DNA of 64,000 nt, taken from Nipponacmea schrenckii. Its lineage: Eukaryota; Mollusca; Gastropoda; Lottiidae. The stretch is taken from NCBI GenBank assembly GCA_030562195.1, contig JAUJPP010000005.1:17471106-17535105 (forward strand), read 5' to 3'. How positions within the stretch are numbered: the first letter of the stretch is position 1; every line of letters starts with the position of its first letter. The notes beneath the pieces are model-generated. The model saw only the letters and a list, made by a program, of their open reading frames with translations, was not told the DNA's origin and searched no databases. Made by a program: the position numbers and the translations under genes. This document shows positions 1 through 11,421 of the stretch, in pieces.

Positions 1-1189
1 TCAAAATTGCGCGTTTAAAAATTTCAAAATTTTGTAATTTCTTCTATACTAACTGTGCGTGTTTTTCTTTAAATCGAAATAGGGTCTCGGGGGATAATTC
101 GATTTGTGTTATTTTGATGTATTAAGAATCTATAACCGATTGCCGAAATATATATGGAAACCGATTTTTGAATTTTGATTTTGATTTTGATTTTTTAACG
201 ATTAAAATTTTTAAAAACTTTGAAGGGTCGTATATTGTGACGTTGATCTTTGATGAATTTTTGACCTGTACAAATATGATAGCTCTCGAGAAGTTCTATC
301 CAATGATATATAAAGCTTTATTGTAAGATGTATACTTCCGCTTTTATCGCCATTTGAAAATTGCGAATTTTCCCTATAAAACAATCTGTTTAATGTGTTG
401 CATTTTGGCGACCTACAAGATATAAGTTTCAGCGATCTGAAATTATTTTTTAGTTTAATCGTTCTACATCCAGTTAAAATGATTCAAAGTTGTTATATAT
501 GTTTTTCCTGTTGTAGGTGATGTAAATATTGAATATTTGGAACGAAATTACAACCTTTAGAATTTTAAATTTTATCTCTTATAATTATGCAACAATAATA
601 TACAGTTGACTGGAATAATGGTCTAAGGGACGAAACTCTATTCAATATAAATTTTAAAATGTTAGGCCGCGCTATTTATGTGGTGTCTCAATGTTATACC
701 CTGGCGACTTAAGTCAACTTGAACCATTAGTGACCTTTCGATTTGTATATAGCTTCGACATTGTCTATCCAATGCTATATATATATTTTTTGTACGATAT
801 CTACTTTTGGTTTCATCGCCATCTGAAAATTGCGAATTTAATATATAAAACAATCTACATTGCATTGGGTATTATTCTCTAAGTTTGGGCGATTTACAAA
901 TATGAGTTTCGGCGATCCGGATATCTTTTTTAGATTAAACGACCCTCTATCCATTTTTTATTATGATTTTAACTTATTATCTATCTTAATTGATGATGAG
1001 GGCTAAGGATGGGGAGGGGCAAAGAGGGGAAAGGGGGAAAAGGGGGGTATGGGAGCGTTTGTTATGAAGTCAAAACCCATTTCTGATGCACATTTTCTTT
1101 ATTTTAATAAACCCTTTTTGTCTTTTGCTTAACGAACGAATCCCTGGATGGAACGCACTGCTTCAGTGCCGTTAGGCGTACGGCTCTAG
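1..1189 (+). mobile_element. Family C Helentron-like non-autonomous element, 3' part (5' end lies left of the window)
   Basis: AT-rich non-coding DNA. Its blocks recur, diverged, at 3578-3865 and 4145-4660 (for example the stretch containing AAATCGAAATAGGGTCTCGG). The right end is well defined: GAACGCACTGC at 1153-1163, a stem GCCGT/ACGGC at 1168-1172 and 1180-1184, then TCTAG, with the next T starting a T-run. Such a hairpin followed by CTAG is the known 3' end of Helitron-type elements. GAACGCACTGC is the exact reverse complement of GCAGTGCGTTC, found as a 5' end at 61391. No Rep/helicase frame is present, so it is non-autonomous. The class is inferred from the ends only. Confidence 0.55.
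1011..1053 (+). other. G-rich run, potential G-quadruplex
   Basis: Five runs of four to six G separated by one to six bases, ending in GGG at 1051-1053, inside DNA that is otherwise strongly AT-rich. The spacing fits the usual G-quadruplex pattern on the + strand. It lies about 130 bases before the 3' hairpin of the surrounding element and is not present in the other C-like blocks. Confidence 0.6.
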
Positions 1190-1190
1190 T
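1153..1190 (+). other. 3' terminal hairpin and CTAG end of family C
   Basis: Two alternative stems are visible: GCACTG (1155-1160) with CAGTGC (1164-1169), and GCCGT (1168-1172) with ACGGC (1180-1184). CTAG at 1186-1189 follows directly and the flank starts with T. The same arrangement, diverged, ends the next element at 5170. Confidence 0.6.
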
Positions 1191-2800
1191 TTTTTTTTTT
1201 GTCTCTTTCTGGTCACGCTCCCCAGCCATAACTGCAAATGTCTTACACAATCTGGCGTGATATTGTAACGTAATCTAGTGCTCGTTGTTGTTTAAATGTA
1301 AAATGACGCATTTTTGTTCTACCGGAAATGACGTAGAACGTCACAAATTTTATTTTTGTTTACTAACTCACGGCTCGTTTTTTTATCCAATCTGGTTCGG
1401 ACTTTTTTTTATTTACTACTTATAACTTAGATTTACATAATAGCAGTTTAAAAATTTTGAAATTTTTACTTTTGTTGCTGACTTTTGAATTTTAAAATTT
1501 AACACTTTTTCTAACTTTTGCAATTTTGATTAGATCGTAATCAAAATTTGCAGTTAGATAAACATTTTTCTTGTCAAGAAAAATCTGTTTTCAAAATGTC
1601 GACATCACTTCCGGTTTCGGCGTCATACGTCGCTAAACTTCGAATTTTCACTTCCGGAATTCTAAAGATATTTGAATTTTTTTTTTGCAATTAGTTACTA
1701 TTAACCCATAATGATTTTATAATTAACAAAAATTGAACCGGAAGTAGCAGATCAGTCGCCATCATTAAACCACTTACTTTTGTAAAGTGAAAAATTGGGC
1801 CTTAGGGGTTAATCGGACAATTGTAATTTTGATGTCTATGTAATCTTCAATCGATTGCTAACAATTCTTAGGAAGCCGAATTTTGAATTTCGAATTAGCT
1901 TACCTTTCATTTCCGGTTCTTTTTTTTTCACTCGGTGCCTAATTTTCATATATCGTGACCTTGACCTTTGGTGACCATGTGACCTGCACAAAAGTTGTTG
2001 CCCTTGTCGAGATCTATCCATTGATGTCTTCATTTGTGTTGTGCAATGTCAACTTCAGGTTTTACAGCCATTTGAAAATTGCACTTTTTAACTTCGAAGA
2101 GCTCTGTCACGTGACCTAATTTACATACGTCAAAATTTCTTTTATGTCCTTATTACGCGTAATTTATTCTTTCCAATGGTGTATAACACTTTATATTTTG
2201 ATCAAAATTGCGCTTTTTAATATTTGAAAATTTTGTTCTTAGTTCTATATTAATTGTGCGTGATTTATGAAAAAGCACGTGTTTTTTTTAATTTACGTCT
2301 TATTTTTTCACAAAAATTGGTAGATGAGTAGACAAAAAATTATCATTAAAGATTCCGATAAAACATTTTCCGAAATTAGCCGGAAACGTCCGAAAATGAC
2401 CAAAAAATGTAGAAAATCACAGAAATCGGAATTTTCGGATTAAATTTTTTCACAAACTTGCAATTTTATTATTACACAGAATTAGTACCATCAATATCTT
2501 CATTTTGTATGTATGCCGTATATGCAAATTTCTAACCGTTTGATCGCCATCTTGAAATATGCAAATTATTGGAAAAATACTACTCGTCCGCCATTTTTAA
2601 TCCTATTTTTTTTCAGACTTGTTTTAAAATATAATTTGGATAATTATCTAGGTCCTCTAATGGCATATTTTTCAATTTCAAATTTGTCTTTGGACCAGGT
2701 CCTGCCAAAGTTTTTCAAAACTGATTTCCGTTTGAAAGTTCATAACTTTTGAACTCTACCATATGCATCTTTGTGATCTCAAAACAACATCACCAGAGAT

Positions 2801-2967
2801 GCACTGGACTGGAATCCCCAAGGGCATAGAAGACAAGGATAACCTTTACATAGCTTGAAAAGAATAAGACTGAAAGAGCTAGGAAGGATTGGCAAGACCT
2901 GGAATGAAGCAAAAAGAACAGCTCATATGTAGCAGCCCTATTCTCCGCAAGGTACGAAGAGGACTAA
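2801..2967 (+). pseudogene. LINE reverse-transcriptase C-terminal tail, broken
   Basis: In the frame starting at 2801 the sequence reads ALDWNPQGHRRQG and, further on, AALFSARYEED followed by a stop. This is the recurring C-terminal tail of one group of animal non-LTR retrotransposon proteins (WNPQG...RGRP...W...A). This copy has a TAA stop where the second copy (63055-63243) has CGA, and lacks about 24 bases around 2936. Nothing else of a LINE is attached, so the tail was carried within the family A element. Confidence 0.6.
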
Positions 2968-3404
2968 ATTACTAATATGCATCCTTTATTTTTCTGCACA
3001 ATCATCTTCATTGGCTAAAGGTTCATATGATACCTTGATTTCTAATTTTAGTAAAGAACATTTGGATTAATAGGGATCCAAAAATTGGTAATTTGCATAT
3101 TTCTCGTATCTTCAGATGGTTATATCTCATGAACAAGACTCTTGGCAACATTCTAATTGACATTATTGTGATGTGATTTTCATCAGCTTTCTAACAATAT
3201 CTTTATTTTAGCTATAGACCGAAAACTGATGAAAATACGCCTAGTAGAAAATAAGCGATTTTAACATTCATATTTTTTTATATTTAGTTCTATTTAACTT
3301 AAAAACAAAATTCGAACAGATTTATAATGTGCAAATTCCCAGCTTTCAAGCAATATATAAATCAATATGTATAAATAAAAATTGCGAAAAGTTTAAGAAT
3401 AAAA

Positions 3405-5000
3405 TTACACTCTAATTAAACAGATATAAGTCAACAGGTCATAAAGTCTGATTGTGTTAATTTCTTATCTTTTGGTCAAGACACAAATTTTGACATTTCC
3501 AGTTAAAGTATATCAACCAATCAAAACAAGTCATTAGACTTTGTGGGCGTGGTTAAGCCCAGATATTTTACATCACTGTGTGTATTTTTCTTTCAATCGA
3601 AATAGGGTCTCGGAGGATCAGTCAATATGTGTTATTTTGATGGACTGTATATAGAATCTATAACCGATTGCCGAAATTTATATGGAAACTGATTTTTGAA
3701 TTTTTAATTTGATTTTAATTTAATTACGATTAAAAATTATAAAAACTTCGAAGGTGTATATTGTGACGTTGACATATGTGATACGTTCTATCCAATGACA
3801 TATTAAGCTTTATAGCAAAATGTAAACTTTCGGTTTATCGGCATTTAAAAATTGCGAATTTTTCCTATAAAACGGTCAATTCACAAATTTTGACATTTCC
3901 AGTTGAAGTTTCCAAAACAAGTCAATGGACTTTGTGGGCGTGGTTAAGCCCAGATATTTTTACATCAAAAACCTTAATGATTGCCAGTATATTAACAAGC
4001 TCAAATGTCACGTGTTAAATCATGAATAAATCATCTCTCCCAATAATCGCAAAATCAATCTACATTCTATCCTTAAATGACAGCCAGGAGACCAACAAAT
4101 TCTAAATAGCTCGAAAGCTGCAGAACTGTTACAAAGAGGTCTAGTTATTCTTTCCAATGGTGTATAACACTTGATATTTGATCAAAATTGCACGTTTTAA
4201 ATTTGCAAATTTTGTAATTTCTTCTATACTAACTGTGTGTATTTTTCTTTAAATCGAAATAGGGTCTCGGAAGATAATTCAATCATAATTTTGATGTACA
4301 TGTATATAGAATCTATTGCCGAAATATATATGGAAACTGATTTTTGAATTGTTATTTTGATTTTAATTTTTTTTTACGATTAAAAATTAATCCAGTTGAA
4401 ATGATTCAAAGATATTATATATCTTAAATAAAAAGAATGTTTGTTCATTTCTCGTTGTTGGCGATGTATGATATGGAATATTTGGAAGGAAATGACAACC
4501 TTTAGAATTTTAAATGATATTCTCTTAAGCAAAAATAATGTACAGTTGAGAGGACTAGTGGTATAAGGGACGGAACTCTATAAAATACTCTCTTAAAGAT
4601 GTAAAGCCGCGCTGTTAATTTGATGTCTCTATGTTATACCATGGCAACTTGCCACAAATTGCAGGATCTAATGTTCCTACTACACCTAAATTAAGATTGA
4701 TAAATAAACAAATTAAAAGTATCAACGATCTAGAAAGTTAATTTAATCCGAGATCAATTTGTAATATCAAATAAGGTGTTATGTCCCTTAGACCACAAAT
4801 TTGTTTTTTCGACGTTTTGTTTTACACACTAATTAAACAGATATAAATATTACAAGAAGTGTTAAAAAGATAATGTAACAGGGCAAAAAGTCAAATTGTG
4901 TTAATTTCTTATCGTTTGGTCAAGACAAATTTGACATTTCCAGTTTAAGTATCGCAACCAATCAAAACAAGTCATTATACTGAGTAGGCGTGGTTACGTT
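3405..5000 (+). repeat. Diverged direct repeats inside family A copy 1
   Basis: The block 3405-3575 recurs at 4829-5000, and its second half again at 3884-3972. All share TTGACATTTCCAGTT and a GGGCGTGGTTAAGCCC-like segment (the latter decayed in the third copy). Family C-like blocks lie between them at 3578-3865 and 4145-4660. The segment is a patchwork of related pieces, with no gene seen. Confidence 0.5.
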
Positions 5001-5152
5001 CTATTTTAAATGACAGCCAGGAGATATAACAAATTCTAAATATTTCGGAAGCTGCACAATTGTTACAAACAGGTCTAGTTATTATTATGGAATTGGATAT
5101 TATAAATGCAACGTTTCACCCATGCAATAGAAGGGACGCGCACTGCCTTGGT

Positions 5153-5170
5153 ACCGTCTAACGGTTCTAG
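5153..5170 (+). other. 3' terminal hairpin and CTAG end of family A copy 1
   Basis: ACCGT (5153-5157), loop CTA, ACGGT (5161-5165), then TCTAG to 5170. GCGCACTGCC lies just upstream, a decayed form of the GAACGCACTGC subterminal repeat. Immediately right is the middle of a family D repeat unit, so the element sits inside a D element. Confidence 0.6.
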
Positions 5171-7313
5171 TTTCTATTTTCGAATTTGACCGGGATATCA
5201 TCAATATATACATGTATACCAAGTTTCATTAAGATCGGATAAAAACTGTAGCCTCTATTGTGGATACAACCCAAATTTGACGCGTTTTTACTAAGTCAAG
5301 GGCATTAACTCAAAAACCGCTCATGCGATTATTTCTATTTTCGAACTTGACCGAGATATCATCAATATATACATGTGTACCAAGTTTCATGAAGATCGGA
5401 TAAAAACTGTAGCCTCTATTGTGGATACAAACCAAATTTGACGCGTTTTTACTAAGTCAAGGGCAATAACTCAAAAAACCGTTCATACGATAATTTCCAT
5501 TTTCGAACTTGACCGAGATATCATCAATATATACATGTAAACCAAGTTTCATTAATATCGGATAAAAACTGTAGCCTCTATTGTGGATACAAACCAAATT
5601 TGACGCGTTTTTACTAAGTCAAGTGCAATAACTCAAAAACCGTTCATGCGATAATTTCCATTTTCGAACTTGACCGAGATATCATCAATATATACATGTA
5701 TACCAAGTTTCATTAAGATCAGATAAAAACTGTAGCCTCTATCGTGGATACAACAAATGTTGACGGACCGACGGACGGACGGACGGACAGGGGCGATGGC
5801 AATATACGTCCACATTTTCATGTGGGCGTATAAAAACTGTTCATGGAAAATCGTCAAATTAAAACTTGACCACCATCTTATCTATTTCAATACAATACCA
5901 AGTTTCATCAAATCTATTAAAAATTGTAGCTTATTTTGCACCCACATATATTTTTGACGCAATATTACTAAGTCAAGGGCAATAAATTAAAAACCATTCA
6001 TTAAAAAAGTCGGAAATTCAAACTTGACTAATGTCTTATCTATTCTGATGCTTTCACCAAGTTCCATCAAAATCTTTTGAAAATTTAAGCTTCTTATTGA
6101 AACCACAATGGAATCTTGACGCAATTTCACGAAATCAAGGGCAATTAACTTAAAACAGTTCATTGAAAAACTGTCAAATTCAAACTTGACTGAGGTCTAA
6201 TCAATTCCAATGCTCACACCAAGTTTCATGAAAATCCTCTGAAAATTGGAGGATTTATTGCATCGAAACTAAATTTTTTACAAGATTTTACTACGTCAAG
6301 GGCAATAACTCAAAAACTGTTATCCGATCATCACGAAAATCAATAGGGATCATCTTCATAATGACACTGACCCACAAAATAAAAATCAAAAGAATCCATA
6401 AAGAATTGTTGCCTGTAGAGTGAGCACGAGCTGCACCCTATAGCTAATGAAGTGAAAAAAGCTAAGTCAGACATGTTATTTAGGTGAAAAATTATCCGAT
6501 CTTCACGAAAATCGATAGGGATCATCTACATAATGACACTGACCCACAAAATAAAAATCAAAAGAATCCATGAAGATTTGTAGCCTGTAGAGTGAGCACG
6601 AGGTAAATGTGAACGGACCGACGGACCGACAGGGCGATTACAATATACGCCCTTACTTACGTGTGGGCGTATAAAAATCAAAAGAATCCATAGAGAATTG
6701 TAGCATGTAGAGTGAGCACGAGTTGCACCCTATGGGTAATGAAGTGAAAAAAGCTAAGTCAGACATGATATTTCTGTGAAAAATTATCCGATCATCTCGA
6801 AAATCAATAGGGATCATCTTCATAATGACACTAACCCACAGAATAAATTTCAAAAGAATCCATAAAGAATTGTTGCCTGTAGAGTGAGCACGAGTTTCAC
6901 ACTATGGGTAATGGAGTGAAAAACGCTAAGTCAGATGCGATATTTCGGTGAAAAATTATCCGATCATCACGAAAATCAATAGGGATCATCTTCATAATGA
7001 CACTGACCCACAAAATAAAAATCAAAAGAATCCATAAAGAATTGTTGCCTGTAGAGTGAGCACGAGCTGCACCCTATAGCTAATGAAGTGAAAAAAGCTA
7101 AGTCAGACATGATATTTAGGTGAAAAATTATCCGATCTTCACGAAAATCGATAGGGATCATCTTCATAATGACACTGACCCACAAAATAAAAATCAAAAG
7201 AATCGATGAAGAATTGTAGCCTGTAGAGTGAGCACGAGGTAAATGTGAACGGACGGACGGACGGACCGATAGGGCGATTACAATATACGCCCTTACTTAC
7301 GCGTGGGCGTATA
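5171..7313 (-). mobile_element. Family D (pearl-like) element array with three terminal hairpins
   Basis: Core units of about 161 bp (CAAGGGC-type anchors near 5297, 5458 and 5620) lead to a (GGAC)n run and a hairpin. Three such ends occur head to tail: stems at 5803-5815/5820-5832, 6644-6652/6665-6673 and 7284-7292/7305-7313. Each pairs TATACG.CC with GG.CGTATA and is followed by AAAA. The loops differ but the stems are kept. Between the second and third ends, a roughly 320-bp unit containing GAGTGAGCACGAG repeats. Read on the minus strand these hairpins are the 5' end of the element. The left part is cut by the family A insertion. No coding potential is evident. Confidence 0.6.
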
Positions 7314-7385
7314 AAAAATTCAAGGAATGTTCAGAGTCAAGACACACTACCACCCCCCGGCGGCCATCTTGAAACTTATATCGGG

Positions 7386-7654
7386 GGTGAGGTTTCGTTG
7401 GACACGAGGTAGTGCTTTCTTTCGTAATTTCACTGCGTGATGGCAAGCGTCCGACCACCAGGGCTTCGTACAAGCCCTGTTTTATGCCAGAGCTACGCGG
7501 GATAGCTTCCTTGGCCATGGTGACATTTTTAGCGTTCCCTCCTTAATTGACCATTATAAGTAATATCTATTACTAGATGATCACTTCCAAGGGTCTCGGT
7601 CGGTCCCCATGTGGTGTGTTTGGAATTGAAGTCACTACAGAACAGGACGTTAAA
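7386..7654 (-). pseudogene. I/Nimb-type LINE ORF2 fragment, left half
   Basis: Matches three separate pieces of the LINE at 34165-39165: 37289-37446, about 37570-37633 and about 37815-37858, with two internal deletions. It encodes part of the region between endonuclease and reverse transcriptase, on the minus strand. The match stops near 7654, where the CR1 LINE begins, and resumes at 13826 in the same orientation. The CR1 element therefore inserted into this older fragment. The 72 bases to the left (7314-7385) are unassigned. Confidence 0.7.
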
Positions 7655-7710
7655 TTCACTTTCAGCAACAGCCAGACGTCTATCTTACTAATTGTTTTAA
7701 ACCATATAAT

Positions 7711-10518
7711 ATGTATAACTTTTTAAAAGAGCGGGGTCTTCATATTGGTCACTTAAATGTTTGCCATGCGGTAAATAAAAAGACTCAAATTTGCCAACTT
7801 ATTTCAAATTTTGACATTTTTGGTTTATCTGAAACTCACCTAAAGTCGTTTTGTACCAACTAAATATTTCAGTACTCCAGGATTTCACTTGCCATTTCGA
7901 AAAGATAAGTGTAATAATAGTTCAGCTGGACTTCTACTTTTTGTTAAAGAACATTTAAATTGTAGGAGACGGGAAGATTTAGAATCGCTTGATATAGAAG
8001 CAATTTGGATTGAAATAAATCTCTCTAAACATAAACCCTTATTAATATGTTGCATTTATAGGCACCCGAATTCTAATAAATGCTGGTTAGACTCATTTGC
8101 TAAAATGACTGAAAAGGTTTGGAACGAAAATAAAGAAATTATTGTGTTAGGTGATATTAATATTGATGTGTCAAATGGAAAAAATTCAAATTGGAATAAT
8201 TTACTGTCTTTATATAGTTTAAAACAAATTATAAAAGTTCCTACTCGAGTAACTAAAGCATCTTCTACTATCATTGATCATGTTATCGTTTCTAATGGGA
8301 GTAGTATTACTGAAGTTAATGTCCCGGTATATGGTTTATCTGATCACTACCCAACTTGTATTACCTGGAATAAAAAAGGCGCACATATTCCAAAACCTAA
8401 GCATGTTTATATTTACTACCGGAGTATGAAACATTTTGATGTAGATTTATTTAATAATGATCTTGCAACAGCCCCTTTTGATAAAATTTATACTAAATCT
8501 GACCCCAATATTGCGTTAGAATCTTGGTATAATATTATTCAGCCAATAATTGATACCCATGCACCATTAAAGTTAAAACGTGTCAAAAATGAAATAAAGT
8601 CACCCTGGTTAGACTCTGAAATTTTAAAATTAATGCGCATAAGAGACGGTTTGAAAAAGAAAGGCAAAGATGATGAATATCGGAAGTGTAGAAATTTGGT
8701 CATTAAAATGATCGATAAAGCCAAAAAGCAGTTTAACATAAAACTTGCTTCAGATCAGAAAAACTCAAAACATATCTGGAAAGTTATCAACTCCTTAACT
8801 AATAAGGCTAATAATTCAACTAATCTGATTCCTTTAGAACCCGAGGTAGTCAATGATCATTTTTCAAATATTGCATCCAAATTGATTAATCAAAAGCATG
8901 TTCATAGAAATATTGATAAAAGTTATTTCGTAAATAAAATAGAAGAATTTGTCACTTCTAAGTTAAATTCTAATGAAGAATGTTCGATTCCCTACATTAA
9001 CAAATATGAAGTTTTTAAACAGTTGTCTTCGTTAAATGCAACCAAAAGTGCTGGTTTAGATAAATTAAATCCTCTATTTCTCAAATATGGTGCTTTTACG
9101 TTAAGTGGTCCTTTGACACATATATATAATCTATGCATTGATGCAAATATATTTCCTGATAAATTCAAAGAAGCAAAAGTTTTACCACTGTATAAATCCG
9201 GCGCTAAATCTGATCCTAATAATTATAGACCAATTTCTGTATTATCTAGTGTATCTAAACCACTTGAAAGACATTATTCAAAACATATAAATAATTTCTT
9301 AAATAATAATAAGTTATTGTACTCGCACCAATCTGGTTTTAGGTCTAATAGTTCTTGTCAAACAGCTCTGACTAACATAATTGAAAACGTTTATGATGCA
9401 GTAAATAATAATCTTATGGTTGGTTCTATTTTCTTTGATTTTACAAAAGCATTTTGATTTGATTTCCCATGAGATAATTATTGAAAAACTAAAACTATAC
9501 AAATTTTCGAATGCATTAATAACCTTCATAAATTGTTACTTGTCGAATCGTACTCAGCGTTGTTACGTCAATGGAACTCTTTCGTCTTCTCGAAGTATAA
9601 AGTATGGAGTACCACAAGGATCAATTTTAGGTCCCTTGTTGTTTTAATCTTTATATTAATGATTTGCCATTGCATATTAACTCTAACTGTGATCTTTTTG
9701 CGGATGATACTACGATTTATACTTCTTGTAAATCGGTTACTGACATACAATTAAAATTGCAAGAAGATACTGATGCAATCTTAAACTGGTGTTCCTTTAA
9801 TGTCATGATTTTAAATGAAAATAAGACCAAATGTATGTTAATTACAACTTCTCAAAAAAAGAAAATATTCATCAGATTTATCAATTGAACTTAATAATCA
9901 ATTTATTGAACAAGTTGAAAAACTTTAAATTACTAGGTGTTACTGTGAATCAAAATTCTCATGGACTCCGCACGTAAAGTTCGTTGCTAAAATTTTAAAT
10001 ACTAAGTTATTTCAACTGCGACAGTTAAGAAAGATCATGCCTGAAAAATATAGATCTATTTTTTATAAATGTCACTTTCAACCATATTTGGATTATTGTT
10101 CAACTATTTGGGATTCGCACGACATTGCATCGGCCGATATTTTACACAGGCAACAAAAAAATTGCTTTTAAATTAATTCTTGGTTTTAAGTATAATACTG
10201 ATTTGTCACTGAATCTTAAAAGGCTTAATATTTTTTGACATTAAAACCAGGCATAATTTTAATTCGTATAAATTTATGTATAAAACTCTGAACAACTTGT
10301 CTCCTTCCTACCTTTCAAGCCTCTTTAGCTATAAACAGACGCCTTATTCTAGCATAAATTCAAAACTTGTGGTGCAAAAACCACGAATCAATTTGATTAA
10401 ACAAAGTATTAAATACAAAGGATCGATTTTATGGAATGGTCTAGACGAAAATATTAAATCAGCATCAGATTTTAAGACTTTTCGAAGGATGATTCTTGGT
10501 AATCTTTCATTAACATAA
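7711..10518 (+). pseudogene. CR1 ORF2: APE endonuclease and reverse transcriptase, frameshifted
   Basis: A short frame at 7711-7863 holds the endonuclease start (GHLNV and the metal-binding GLSETHL). The main frame 7889-9457 continues the endonuclease with CCIYRHP, GDIN near residue 88 and SDH near residue 151, then enters the reverse transcriptase (NYRPISVLSS, HQSGFR). Frames then shift repeatedly: 9420-9647 ends with GVPQGSILGPLLF, 9664-9888 holds FADDTTIY, and 10276-10518 is the C-terminal part. Compared with the copy at 49316-54375, most breaks near 9455, 9647, 9856, 9928, 10158 and 10232 are one extra base in an A or T run. The enzyme would nick target DNA and copy its own RNA; this copy cannot do so as written. 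Confidence 0.8.
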
Positions 10519-11421
10519 GCATACTTCCTGTTACACGGGTATTCTTTTCACCAACTATAGGCTTACTTGCTGATGGCTATCTTAACAATTGTGTTTCTCC
10601 ATGATTTAATGATTTAAGTAATTTATTAATTTTATTTTTCCCTTTCCCACAGGTATATCACCACCAACAATTCTATTTTGGCCTAACTTGAACCATTTTG
10701 AAAATCTAAATTACTACTGTCGGGGGATGAGTAAACATCCTTAAAGCTGGTCTTGAGCATGGACAAATCCTACCTCCCCCTCCATAGAAAAATAAGAACA
10801 TAAAATGGAGTAGGGTTGGGTAGCCCGCTCGCAGCACATGCACTGACGCTTTGGCAATTCTTTTTTTCTTTTTCCTTTTTTTTTTTTTCTTTTTTTTTTT
10901 ATGTATGTTTTGATGTCTGATCGGCTCATGCAGATGTACTTGTCTATTCCTTGGTTTTTGTGGTCATGTACTTGATCGCAGAATGATGAATCTGTCCATT
11001 TTATACACATGTACTTGTGTATTTTAAAACTAATTGTACATTGAAATGATATATGGTTTTTGCTGTCATGTACTTGATCGCCGGAAGATAAATCTGTCCA
11101 TTATTTACACATGTAATTGTGTATTTTTAAAATAAATTGTACGTTGAAATAATACGTGATTTTTTTGCGGTCGTGTGCATGGCCGCGGGAACTATATATT
11201 ACATCCATTTTATAAACTAATTGTAGGTTGAAAATCTGTCGATTCATGCACATGTACTTGTGTATTTTTAAACAAATTGTACGTGGAGTATTGTATATTT
11301 ATTTTGTGGTCATGTACTTGATCGCCGGAACATATCTCTGTCCATTTGATACACATGTACTTGTGTATTTTTAGTATTTCAGACGAATTGTATATTGAGA
11401 CATTATGTATTTTCGATTTTT
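10519..11421 (+). other. CR1 3' untranslated region with repeated small hairpins
   Basis: After the ORF2 stop comes about 200 bases of ordinary sequence, a pyrimidine-rich tract (10860-10900) and then about five degenerate units of 100-130 bases. Each unit has CATGTACTTGATCGC-like and TACACATGTACTTGTGTA-like segments. The latter folds as TACACA/TGTGTA with a six-base loop, at 11004-11021, 11106-11123 and 11350-11367. The other CR1 copy has the same array at about 53740-54200. Confidence 0.55.

Larger units (their letters stand above)
1190..5170 (+). mobile_element. Family A Helentron-like element, copy 1 (5' end displaced by the family C insertion)
   Basis: 1190-3263 matches 61437-63553 almost base for base. 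In the second copy the T-run is preceded by intact 5' sequence starting at 61391. Here the family C element ends exactly in that T-run, so C probably inserted into A. The right end is placed at 5170, where a stem ACCGT/ACGGT is followed by TCTAG and then family D sequence in mid-unit. Internally it carries a LINE tail fragment (2801-2967) and blocks related to family C. The stretch 3264-5170 has no counterpart in this window, so the right boundary is inferred from the terminal hairpin. No protein-coding capacity is seen. Confidence 0.5.

Noticed and set aside
3241..3244. CTAG as the 3' end of family A
   Set aside because: Both A copies continue with shared sequence beyond it (to 3263 and 63553) and no hairpin precedes it.
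6340..7197. Repeated 60-73 codon minus-strand frames with FHLNIMSDLAFFTSLAIG-type peptides
   Set aside because: They are unit repeats of family D with no start context; both strands show equal openness.
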